Assembly (NCBI GenBank): GCA_000310025.1
Contig: FN648075.1
Location: 91,412-138,640, forward strand
From: Ectocarpus siliculosus
Taxonomy: Eukaryota; Sar; Phaeophyceae; Ectocarpales; Ectocarpaceae
DNA length: 47,229 nt
Reading direction: 5' to 3'
The notes below the pieces were generated by a model, which was not told where the DNA came from, did no database searches, and saw only the letters and a program-made list of their open reading frames with translations. Made by a program: the position numbers and the translations under genes. Below, piece by piece: positions 11,927 through 21,300 of this stretch; position 1 is the first letter of the stretch; every line of letters begins with the position of its first letter.

Positions 11927-12418
11927 ACGGCCATTGATCTTAATCCTTTCCATCGGATTCACACGAATCACTCACGTTCTACGAGCGACGCCATAGGCGT
12001 TTTGTACATGGCAATTTTTCCAATTGGAATGTTAACGTGGGGAACCTTTGCGAAGCTACAGTATGTATCAAACAAGGTATCAATGGCAAAAAGTTGGAAA
12101 TTTCCGAAAGAAATTGAAAGCTACTACATCAGTACCGTTCCAAAGTTCCTGGGCCCTAGTCAGTTCCAAAGCTTTCGATTACTTCCAAATTCTTGGAGGT
12201 AAAAAGAAACAATCAGCACACAACGCCCCTACCGAGGAACAAACGCAGATGGATAAAGACGGTTTTCACGCGAAAACGAATTGCAGAGGCCAAAAAAGTC
12301 GCAAAACAAAACTCACCCAAGTGGCACAAAAACAACACACACGATGCCCACCCCACGCTGTACACACACTTTCCACGCAGATTGTACCCCGCCATGGGCT
12401 GGCCACACTTGAACCTTG

Positions 12419-12619
12419 TCAAAACGGGAACAGACAGGGCATGAGAAAGCTGCCGACGATCATGTATATGAGGGACAGAGGAGTTCCGAGCCGTATGAAA
12501 TCGCTGAACTCGTAGCCCCCTGGACCCCACACCATCGTGTTGGTTTGGTAGCCGATGGGCGTCATAAACGACGACGATGCAGCCATCATCACCGTCAAGA
12601 CGAAGGGTTTGTAGCTCGC
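12419..12619 (-). CDS. SLC13 gene exon 7 (second signature, stop)
   Basis: From cattccag to the TGA at 12421-12419: SSFMTPIGYQTNTMVWGPGG followed by YEFSDFIRLGTPLSLIYMI. It contains the Gln-Thr-Asn binding hairpin and the hydrophobic C-terminus typical of SLC13. Confidence 0.95.
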   Translation of the reverse strand, partial: ASYKPFVLTVMMAASSSFMTPIGYQTNTMVWGPGGYEFSDFIRLGTPLSLIYMIVGSFLMPCLFPF

Positions 12620-15600
12620 CTGGAATGATGGGGTGACGGGGGGGGGGGGGGGGGGGGGGGGGGGGNNNNNNNNNNNNNNNNNNNNNNNNNNNNNNNNNNN
12701 NNNNNNNNNNNNNNNNNNNNNNNNNNNNNNNNNNNNNNNNNNNNNNNNNNNNNNNNNNNNNNNNNGGGGCAGGTGTGCTCAGTCGCTGCTTGGCAGAGTA
12801 TCGTGTTGTGAGGCCGAACCCAGCAAACACAGCAGGAGTACTGTAGTCGTTCCTGGGAGCGTCGATTTTCTCGGCATGCTGGGGTCCCTGAAAAACATTT
12901 TTGAGTTGCTCTCTTCGTCACTGCCGTCTCTTTCCTCACACTCTTCAACCTTCTCCCCCGCACTCGACGCATCTTTCCCCCCATCGCGGCCACCATCTCT
13001 CTCAAAAAAGGAATGGCATCAAGACTTAACTTGGGCTGCGTATGTTCATCTGTGCGGGGTGCACGGCGTTGGTGTCTGACTGCGAGTTCTTGGAGACCAG
13101 ACGCGAAGGAAACACCAGCTAGTTCCTCCCCGCCTCAGAGAAAATGCCTTCGAAATCTGATTGAATTTCGTCCCTTCGCGCTTGAGATGGAATATAGGAA
13201 GTGCGGCTTGATCTTGAGAGAGATGCCGGAAAAAATAACCCTACAAGCCTCACTGAGGCAAACCCCAAGCGCATGGGAGGTAACTTATTCTCTCAGTTGG
13301 CCAAGTTCATGCTGGGGCCAAATTTGTCTGGCCAAGCTTCGAAGCGCAACACGGGGGAATGGGCCGTCGGCTGCGGCACTCAAAACAAACGTAACAAAGA
13401 CGGAACTTTCTTCCTCGCTTCCCTGAGGATATCCCATACATACAAGTTCGGGATGAGAGGTATACTGGAAGAATAGGAGGGCTGGTGCGGACACATCTCA
13501 GGTGCCGCAACAACCGATACACTGAAGCGTTCCGAGAATCATGGGAACTGGGGAGATCGTTGACGCTGATGGATACACGGGTCTCCCACTGCTGGCGTGA
13601 GCTGGCGGACCACTTGTGGCACCGCCTTGCTACCTTCTGGACTCTCTCTCCTTGCCCAAAAATGAACGAGGGACACCTGCCTGCCCCGGCCAGTGGGCGA
13701 AAGCGACCGCGACCTTGGGATACACCAATCTGGCCCGTCGCCTACGCTACAGGGAAGCCCAAGTCGCCACGAGACGAAAAACAAACAAAATAACAACGAC
13801 ATTCCCATACAACAGGAAAACAACTGATGGACATTCGCTACTTCTTGTGCTCATGTGTCATATCAAGCTCCCGTTGGACAACTGACACGAACCACCGCAC
13901 TTCGTGCTTCGTGTGCTGCTACAGTACTGTCTCACATCAAGCTCCTTGGCTATGCTGAGGGCGATCGGCACCGCGAGTGCAGCCGCTGCGTTGTTGGTGA
14001 TCAGCTCCGTGCACACCTGCACCTCGACAGCCAAAGAAAAAACACCGAACGTGGATAGTAAGTCCTTCGTATGTCATGCCCGGCTAAGGGTAAAAACAAT
14101 TAGCGCAAAAGAGCGAGGCACAAAAACAACTACTAAATGACAACGTGTGCGAACATGTCCCCCCCCCCCGGCGTCGTAGGCTCGGTCGCATCGGAACTTG
14201 GGAACTGCCACTGCTCGCACTCTCTGCCCCCTCTACAAGTAACCAATAATATAAGTTGACTCCGATGAGTACCTTCCGTCCGTCTGTCATGAAACACTCA
14301 CGAGAGAAGTCGTGAATAAATACGCCCGTGTCGCAGACCGAAAGGCACTGCCCTTGTCTAGCTGACAGAGGCCCGGAGGCCAATAGTACCTCTAAAACAA
14401 CCAAACACACACACACAAACACAAACACACACATGCTGCCCCCTCACGGGGTCCCAGTTCATGGCAGATAGAAGTGCTTTGTGTTTTTAACCGCACTAAG
14501 ACTGACGTCTTTTCATTGGTCAGCCGGTTAGCGCGGTCGATGCTAATAATAAACACACACACACACACACCGCAGAGCCAAAGACCGCCACTTTTCTAAC
14601 CTGCAAAAAAAAAAACTGATCGCGCAGGATCTCGCGGAGCGCGATAAAAAAGACAAGGAGACGTGTTGACAAGACAAATCCACAAGAATAAGGGAAATAA
14701 GGCAAAGGGGGATCTAGTAAATGCAAATGTCAAACACCCATACAACAAGAGGTGATCAGAATGTCTACAATCAAAACAGGGGAACACCCCGGCAGTCGAA
14801 CCGCGCACTCACCATGGTGAATCCGTACAGGAGGTAGAGGCTGGCAGAGGCGCTCATCCCAGAATCTTTGATGGCATTCCCAGCGTACCCCGCGAGCCCG
14901 CTGTTAGCGATGGCCTTGCTCAGCCCGAGCGCTGACCCGACCAGCAGCAGCAAGGACCAGTCGACGTAGCCCACGCTCTTCCTAGGGTCCACCCATCCCC
15001 CCACTATCAACACGCCTCCGGCAGCGAACGCCGCTCGCACCTGGAGAGAAAACCATCCACGAGGTGCCGGGAGCAGCAGCAGCAGTAGCAGCAGGGTGGC
15101 TACATAGGCGCGGTGAACGTATCGTTGGTCACCGACTACACCACACCACTTCGCAAGAACTCACCGAGGTTCGCTTCTTTGTTTCTCCGTTGCGTACAAA
15201 CACAGCGGCTACAGAAGGGTTTACGGTAGGATTATTTTTCTGAGCACCCGTCTTTACGGTTCCAACGAGCTTCGATCGCAGCCTGGAAATCTTGACTCGC
15301 AGGGCCCCTTGAGTGGTGGTAGTATTCCGTCCCCCGACACGCCTCCAAAGCTCACCATGGTGACGCTGGAGAACAGCACCCACCCCAGCATGCCGCAGAA
15401 CACCAGCAAAGACAGATAATCGTACGGGACCACCGCCTTCGGAACGGCGCTGACCCGCGAAACCAGGTCGAACTCCGGCGCATCCTGCCACAGTCCCGAG
15501 AACGTTTCGTCGGCGACAACGAGGACAACGTCCCCGGGCGCCAGCGGCCGCCTCGCCACCTTCACGCTCCCCTCCGCGGCAGCGAGACCCACCGGACCAT

Positions 15601-18600
15601 CATCATCATCATCGTGGCCGTGCACGACAGCGCCAGACCCTGCGGTGCGTTGCCTCTCATCTTCGCTGCCGCCCCCGCCGCGCAGGGGACTCTCCACGCC
15701 TTCCTCCTTACGGGCAAAGGACCGCCCCCCGTGCCTGCGCTCGAGAGCGGAGATGGCCACATCCCCCCCGGCCGCCAGGGGCGCCGCCAGCATCTCCCCG
15801 CCCTCTCTTTGAGCCGTCCTGCTGCTGTCAGCGGCGTGGCGCACGGCGAGGATCCGGCAACCGTAGCGAGACGCCAGCGCGGCGCCCTCGTGCCCCGAGG
15901 GCCGCCGTCCGACGAAGTGGTTGCGACCGGACAGGACTAGCTCCAGGAACGCAGCGGCGGGCTCCACCGCCGTGTCGCCTGACGGTGCTGCTGTCGGCGC
16001 TCTCTGCAGCTGCGCCGCGCTCGCGCCGAGCACCTCGAGCCCCCTCTCGCCCGAGCTCAGGACGGACCCCAAGAAGGCGGTCATGGTGGCCTGGGGCCGG
16101 CTCACCACGAGGACGTCTCCGGCCCGCACGGCTTCCGAGGGGGAAACGGGATAGATGTCGTCGAAGTCGTCGTCGTCGTCGTCGGCTGTGCCGCTCGGCG
16201 GCCCTCTACCGGCAACACCGCTCGAGAAAGGGCGACCCCGCGATGGTAGCGCGCTTGGTCTGCCTGAGTGCTGCGACGGGGATAGGGCCATGGTCGTCGA
16301 TGAGGACGACGACAGCGATGACGGCAGCAGCGCTCCCGCGCCGCGGGCTACGACGACAGCAGGAGTCGGCCCGTCTGCTGTCCCGGGATAACCCTTCCGG
16401 CGTCGCATCGGGGAGGAGCTGCTGCCGGCAGTCCCCCTGCCTGGAGAAGGGCATGCAGCAGCGGAGCTCGGCCCTTCTTCCAGACGTTTTCTGCGACCCG
16501 GTAACGCGGGCGAACCGGTCCTTCCATTGTCCAAGTCCCGGTAAACCTCCCGCAGGGGGCTCACTGCCGCTGGAAACGCCGCCGCCACCCTCGGCGCCGC
16601 CGCCGCTGTCCTCCGTCGGATCTTGATGAGAGATTCGGCCGGGAGGCCTAGTCGTGCCAGGACGACCGCGACGGGCTTTCCGATGTACGCGAAGTCGTGC
16701 GACAACTGCACCTGAAAGAAGTCGGAGGAGAGCGCAGAACGCCGACATCGCACACAGCAAACAGAGGGTTGGGTTGGAGGGAGGGGGGTAACTTGAGGTT
16801 GTTGCCTGCGTTTGACTTTGGTCGTGGGCCATCGAAACACGCACCACCTTTTTTGTTCGAGCTAAGTTCGAATTTTCTGGTAGAAGCACTGCTGTGTCCT
16901 GTTCGGTGGCCTGTACTCTTCTGCCATTCGCGCCCAAGACAAACGGGAAGGCTGAGTGGGTCTTAGAAATAGCCGCCACGGGCGCATTCGTCCGAGTCTC
17001 CCAACAGCACTGCGACGCAGCTCTCCTCTACGGATTACAAAGTAGGACAGATGAAGGTACAGAAAAGCTTCCATGTCACTGGCAGGTCAACTAGGCTGGA
17101 AAAAAGCCCACCACGATGAACAACCTTCGGCTCACACCGTCCTCTGTTGACTACGGGTGGCCGGCACCAATGCGCTCTTGACCATGCGTCACCTCTGTCA
17201 ACAGCTCTTCCTCCCGCTCTCCGCTACGCCCGCCGCGGTCGCCGCCCCCGGCCCCTGCGAGGATGCGCGGCGCCGCAACCGAGAGGTACAGCATACCCAC
17301 CACCCCGAGAGGCAGGCCGATGTACCCCGGCTCAAAGAAGCCCAGGCCTTCCTCGCCCCACTCCATCACCAAGCCCTGCACCACGAGGTTAGTGGAGGTG
17401 CCGATGATGGTCACCAGGCCTCCGAAGATGCACGCGTAGGAAAGCGGCATCAGCAGCAGCGCTGGGTTGAAGCCTCGCGTGACCGCCCAGTCCTGTGGTT
17501 TCGCGCATCGGCGGGGGAGATCAGATCAGAACAAGCACACGGAGAGTGCCAAAAAAAAAAAAAAACGCTGTTGTTTAGCATACTGTTCTCGGGCAAAGAT
17601 CAGAACAAGCACACGGAGAGTGCCAAAACAACAACAAAAAAAACGCTGTTGTTTAGCGTACTGTGCTCGGGCAAAGATCAGAACAAGCACACGGAGAGTG
17701 CCAAAACAACGAAAAAAAACAACGCTGTTGTTAATAGCATACTGTTCTCGGGCAAGCCCGTCTCACTTTGGGAGTTTCTTCCCAACCCCTAAACATCCTT
17801 GGGTGGTTTCGTTCTCGACGCTTCAAACCTCCAGTCCCAGGCCTAACATGGCACAGCGCAAAGCGCAAATCCTATCGCTGCTGCCGCCAACGCCGTGCCC
17901 CAGCAACAAGAGTCGCGTGGTCGTCGTGATGCGTACCGGTGTCAGTTGTAGCTTTTACAGCACCTCGACAATGGACGCTGAACCCGCGCACAAGTACAGC
18001 GGGCCGATTACTGCTGTAGCTGCCCTTTTTCTCTCCCACACCCCGTTGTCTGCAGTATGCACAACAGTCCAAATCCAAAACACCTCCTGACCTTAGTGAT
18101 GGGTATCAACATCGCCACCACCGGCGTGTTGTTCAGGAACGCCGACAGGAGGAAGGCGAGGCCCATGAGGCGGAGAAGGCCCGCGGTAAAACCGGTCCTC
18201 AACCCGAAGACGTGCTTGGCGGCTCTGTCGGCAAGCCGGGAACGTTCCACACCCTTGATTACCACGAAGAGGGAGCCCACGGCGAGGACGCCCGGGTTGT
18301 TGAATCCCGACAACGCCTCCTCGGTGGAAACCATGCCGGCGTTCCACACCAGGGTCAGGGCGAGGAAGACCTGGGGTGGGGATCCAGACCAGCAGCGACG
18401 ACCGCGGGATGAAAAAGAAAACTCTGCTGTAGAGTTGACTGTGATTTGTACATGTATCACCTAAGAACTTAACAGTTCAGAACTTGAGCCTCAAAAATTC
18501 CAAAAACTAAGAACATGGCCCATAAGAACATGTGCTCAGTTCTGACGTCGTATAAGAACTAGAACCCGCCTTTGGTAGTGTACCAATGCGCATACAGATA

Positions 18601-19175
18601 AGAACGGAGCCTAAAACACGGGCGGCTGCAAGATAAGAACGCGAGCGAAGGTGGCGGGGGTGACCCCAACAGCAGTCAGATTCGAGGGGTGGGGGGGGGG
18701 GGGCACCCCGTGAAATATTCTTGCACGTGCCGAGGGAGGTGACCGATGTACACACAGTGTACCCCCTCTGCGAGGCATTTCGTGTGCTCGTGGTGCTGGG
18801 TGCCTGCCACGCTGTGTGCATGCTGATCACGCAATGGGTTGGGGCAGCCATGGAAATTCTCGACGGAGTACCGGTTTCGCCTTTTCGAGAAGTGCGGCAT
18901 GGCGATAACTGTTGACGGTTCGGGTCATGACCGAATCAACTTGGAGGGTTTGGACAAACCTTATACCTTCATGGACGCCGAGGACTCCAGCGATGACGAG
19001 GGACCTCTAGAGCCTGGGGAGGGTGCGGGGGGAGGGGGTGACCAGAGGTTTGAGGGAGACGGAGACACCAGCAGGGAGGGCATGGAGGACGGCGGGTCCA
19101 GCGACCAAGACGATCACGGCAAGTTGGATGTTCACCAGACTCTTTGTATTTTGTCGTTGTTGTTGCCGTTTCTGT

Positions 19176-19236
<61 letters not shown>

Positions 19237-20610
19237 ACTGTTACTGCTGTTGCTTCCATGGATGTTTCATGTTGAGGAAACGTACTTTCTGACGACGGTG
19301 ATGTTGCTGTGTGATTCAATGTTGATCTCTGCAGACACGGCCCGCGGCCAGAACGACGAGCTGAGTCTTCTGGACGAAGACGACACCATGGACCCGGCCG
19401 ATGAGATTCACGGCATGGAGATTCCCGACGGTTTTCGCCTTCGAGAGGCTACTCCCGCTGCTCTTGATATTTCGTTACTGCAGCGTGGAGTACTAGTTAG
19501 GCTGAGCCTAGGTTGGTTCGGTGGGTTGATCACTCAGCAGTCTCAGGAGCGTACCCGTCACCTTTACGACTACCGTGTGCATTTTGAGCGAGACCAAAGT
19601 ACACGCAGCATGAAGCTGCCGTTGGAGAAGTACAGTGGAGATGCGGATGCGGTGGTAGGGTCGTGGGTTTTGCTGCAGGGGGACAGCGTAGAGGAAGGAG
19701 GAGATCCTACCATCGCAGAGCAGTGGAGAGATCCGGCCACCAGCAGTGCAGTCACGACGGGAGGAGTTAGTAGAGCGGGGAGGATACGCACGCCCAACGG
19801 GACCCTTGTGGACCACTGAGCAGTCGAATGTTGCCCATGAAACCTCTTCTTACGGCGATGCTGCGTCTGTCTGCCCCTCTACTTTACAGTGATCGCGGAA
19901 TCTGCAGTGCGTTCGATTCGGAGGTCCTGTTGAACGATAGCTTTCTGCTGGTGTCAAACACTCTACTTTCAAGTGTCACGTTGAAGTCCATCCGCATTGA
20001 CCTGCGTCCTCTGCATGGAGTAATCGGCGAGAACAAGAACAACCCTATTATCGTAGGTGGATGCCTGCTCCAAATAAGAACTCGGCAAATAAGAACATGT
20101 GCTCGGTTTGGGGCAACCAACAAGCGTCGAGCCTCACGCAAAATAAGCGGTTCTTAAGTGGTGGCGCGTTCTGTAGTCTTTCTGTGAGGTTAGTCTAGAT
20201 TTACTTTCTAAAAAACAAGTACGTTCCAAAGATGTAGCCTATGCATAAGAAAGACAGTTTGAAAAAAACAAGGCACGGATCGCATGCCTGTGCAAATGAG
20301 GCGCGCACAGCAAGCGCAGACACACCACCTATTATAGACGACACAGAGTCCTAACGCACATGTGTAATACAGGAAGAAGAATCGCGTAGCATATGATATG
20401 TAGCAGGTAAGTACAGCAGCAAGGGTACTTTTTTGCAGCGGTGCTATTTTGTACACTACAAGCAGTACCTTACTTGCTGTAGATATGCTGTGTTCTTGCT
20501 CACTAACTGGAGATCCTCACCACAACTTCCGGCGTTTTCCAGCCCACAAAGAGTAGGCCCAGCATCGCCACTAGGACGGAAGCCACAAAGAACGCCTCAA
20601 ACACGCCCAT
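12419..20610 (-). CDS. SLC13/DASS family sodium-coupled anion (probable sulfate) transporter with RCK_C insert
   Basis: Seven exons (20610-20521, 18370-18092, 17492-17193, 16711-15356, 15040-14813, 14016-13936, 12619-12419) all join in phase 0 and give 844 residues from ATG to TGA. Order: an N-terminal helix, then FNNPGVLAVGSLFVV and FLNNTPVVAMLIPI, then LSYACIFGGLVTIIGTSTN (first DASS Ser/Thr-Asn-Thr site). Next is a ~450-residue cytosolic insert with two RCK_C (TrkA-C)-like halves (AVRAGDVLVV and LAPGDVVLVVADETFSGLW). The second membrane half has TELITNNAAAALAVP and TPIGYQTNTMVWGPGGY (second signature). Double RCK_C inside SLC13 is the layout of Chlamydomonas SAC1/SLT proteins, hence probable sulfate uptake or sensing at the plasma membrane. 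The substrate is inferred. The insert carries an unusually long Ala/Arg/Ser-rich linker. The N gap lies in the last intron and does not damage the gene. Confidence 0.93.
12666..12765. other. 100-N assembly gap flanked by poly-G
   Basis: Exactly 100 N, preceded by about 26 G. Its size is a scaffolding convention, so the true length is unknown. It falls in the last intron of the SLC13 gene. Confidence 0.98.
13936..14016 (-). CDS. SLC13 gene exon 6
   Basis: 27 codons (VCTELITNNAAAALAVPIAL then SIAKELD) between gtgcag and gtgaga. This is the conserved E-x-x-x-N-N-A motif of the family's second half. Confidence 0.93.
14433..14572 (+). repeat. dispersed ~140-bp repeat with CA tail, copy 1
   Basis: Begins atgctgccccctcacggggt, contains ttcattggtcagccggttag then cgcggtcgatgcta, and ends in (CA)n. 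It is closely matched by 31618-31757. The gttagcgcggtcga part resembles a tRNA A box, so a tRNA-derived SINE is possible. It lies in SLC13 intron 5. Confidence 0.75.
14813..15040 (-). CDS. SLC13 gene exon 5
   Basis: 76 codons from ctctccag to gtgagt. Encodes RAAFAAGGVLIVGGWVDPRK and VDWSLLLLVGSALGLSKAI, the beginning of the second inverted membrane repeat. Like exon 4 it ends in Thr-Met before the donor. Confidence 0.92.
15356..16711 (-). CDS. SLC13 gene exon 4 (RCK_C-containing insert)
   Basis: A single 452-codon exon from ctttcag to gtgagc. The first RCK_C half (SHDFAYIGKPVAVVLARLGL) is separated from its end (SEAVRAGDVLVVSRPQA) by ~170 residues of low complexity with acidic and basic runs. 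The second RCK_C unit (FLELVLSGRNHFVGRRPSG, YGCRILAVRHA) follows and is also interrupted. It ends with the helix VPYDYLSLLVFCGMLGWVLF. Confidence 0.9.
17193..17492 (-). CDS. SLC13 gene exon 3 (first substrate/Na+ signature)
   Basis: 100 codons from accacag to gtgacg. Encodes DWAVTRGFNPALLLMPLSYA, the GGLVTIIGTSTNLVVQG signature hairpin, FFEPGYIGLPLGVVGMLYL, and the start of the cytosolic insert. Confidence 0.93.
17521..17757. repeat. three ~78-bp tandem copies beside an SLC13 splice acceptor
   Basis: Each unit starts gatcagaacaagcacacgga, continues through an A-rich stretch of variable length and acgctgttgtt, and ends ctgttctcgggcaa. The array lies about 30 bases upstream of the minus-strand acceptor of exon 3. 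Confidence 0.9.
18092..18370 (-). CDS. SLC13 gene exon 2
   Basis: 93 codons from caccccag to a gtcagg donor. Encodes VSTEEALSGFNNPGVLAVGS, the scaffold helix region, and the conserved FLNNTPVVAMLIPI motif. Confidence 0.92.
18839..19819 (+). CDS. uncharacterised element-encoded protein, probably degenerate
   Basis: An open frame of 326 codons whose middle (about residues 102-140) is just Leu/Cys from a (ctg/ttg)n microsatellite, so it is either spliced around this tract or decayed. The N-terminal part is acidic (MDAEDSSDDEGPLEPGEGAG). The C-terminal part is more protein-like: IPDGFRLREATPAALDISLL, LGWFGGLITQQ, HLYDYRVHFERDQSTRSMK, LPLEKY and VGSWVLL, a small beta-rich fold such as a Tudor- or SH3-like domain by appearance. 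I do not recognise a catalytic transposase motif. Its position inside a repeat-bordered insert suggests an element protein. Confidence 0.4.
19165..19254. repeat. (CTG)n/(TTG)n microsatellite
   Basis: About 90 bases of ctg and ttg triplets with ttactgtt interruptions, inside the nested element. Confidence 0.95.
20521..20610 (-). CDS. SLC13 gene exon 1
   Basis: ATG at 20610-20608 begins 30 codons encoding one hydrophobic helix (FEAFFVASVLVAMLGLLFVG) and the W-K-T-P-E-V turn. The donor is gtgagg, phase 0. It joins naturally to VFLALTLVW of exon 2, the second N-terminal helix of the family. Confidence 0.8.
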
Positions 20611-21090
20611 GCTTGTTGGCAAAGGTAGCTCCAAGCAACTGCGCTGCGTGATAGGTGGTACATAGCTGAGCGGCGTGCGCGGCGCGATCAACATTGGGGG
20701 CTCCGTGAATTCTTGCGCATCCCCCCAAAACGTGTGCTCGTTGGTCGGTTCGTGTGTGTTGCACGGCCTGACGGCCTGTGCAACAGTGCGCGTTAGAAAC
20801 CTTTTCACGAAGCAAGGCGAGCATAACATACTGCTATAAGTTGATGGTGGTGCCTCGAGACCAATAGGCAGCTGCTTTGGGTTCCAGGCGCGTCAGGTAC
20901 CTGTAGGTAAAACGACGGGGGAAAGCTCAAAGAAAGATCCGGCGATCCAACCGGCAAGAGAACAAGAGAACGCGGCGTAACTGATACGCGGATCCTCAAT
21001 TGGACGACCCCGCGAGGACTGCTGTATCCTACTTCAATCCTACAGCCAGTTGTAGGACTTGGACGCTTCCCGACCGGCCGACATCCAATC
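20611..21090. promoter_or_regulatory. shared divergent promoter region with palindrome
   Basis: The SLC13 start (20610, minus) and the module-protein start (21091, plus) face away from each other across 480 bases. At 20758-20784 gttgcacggcc and ggcctgtgcaac form an inverted repeat of 11-12 bp around tga, a candidate dimeric-factor site. No clear TATA box was assigned. Untranslated first exons may also lie here. Confidence 0.5.
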
Positions 21091-21300
21091 ATGTCAGCAT
21101 TACGGGTGCTCGTGGCCAGTTTGGTGTCGTGTCTCACGATCACGTACATCATCGGCGGGAACTCCCAGACTTGGCCATCGGATGCTGCTGCTGCTACTGC
21201 GATTGCATCGTCCGACTTCCTCTTCTCCGTCGACGTTGTGCTCGACGAATCCGCCGTTGCTGTACCTCTCGGTATCCGGGATGGTCAGACAGTTGCCGAG
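21091..21300 (+). CDS. module gene exon 1: signal peptide and first half of module 1
   Basis: ATG at 21091. A ~22-residue hydrophobic leader, then FLFSVDVVLDESAVAVPLG and IRDGQTVAE, ending at gtatgt in phase 0. Confidence 0.8.

Larger units (their letters stand above)
9351..12418. other. intergenic region between SLC13 3' end and TauE/SafE 5' end
   Basis: About 3 kb lie between two same-strand genes, and this should hold the TauE/SafE promoter. I see no supported gene. One short minus-strand frame near 11407-11470 (ADIYLQTLEDFVFKPG before gtactc) looks exon-like but has no partner. The rest is short repeats and AT-richer sequence. Confidence 0.55.
18455..20165 (+). mobile_element. nested element with subterminal TAAGAAC repeats inside SLC13 intron 1
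   Basis: The 8-mer ataagaac or close variants occur six times in 18461-18640 and twice in 20070-20100, with an inverted gttctta at 20150-20157. The word aataagaacatgtgctc recurs at both ends (18522, 20088). Clustered subterminal motifs at both edges of an ORF-bearing insert are typical of DNA transposons. Terminal inverted repeats are at best short (cac.taagaac) and no target duplication was identified. It is oriented opposite to the host gene. Confidence 0.5.

Noticed and set aside
12213-12830. Open frames running through the N gap
   Set aside because: They contain undetermined residues and poly-Pro or poly-Gly from the G run. The true coding frame here ends in SLC13 exon 7.
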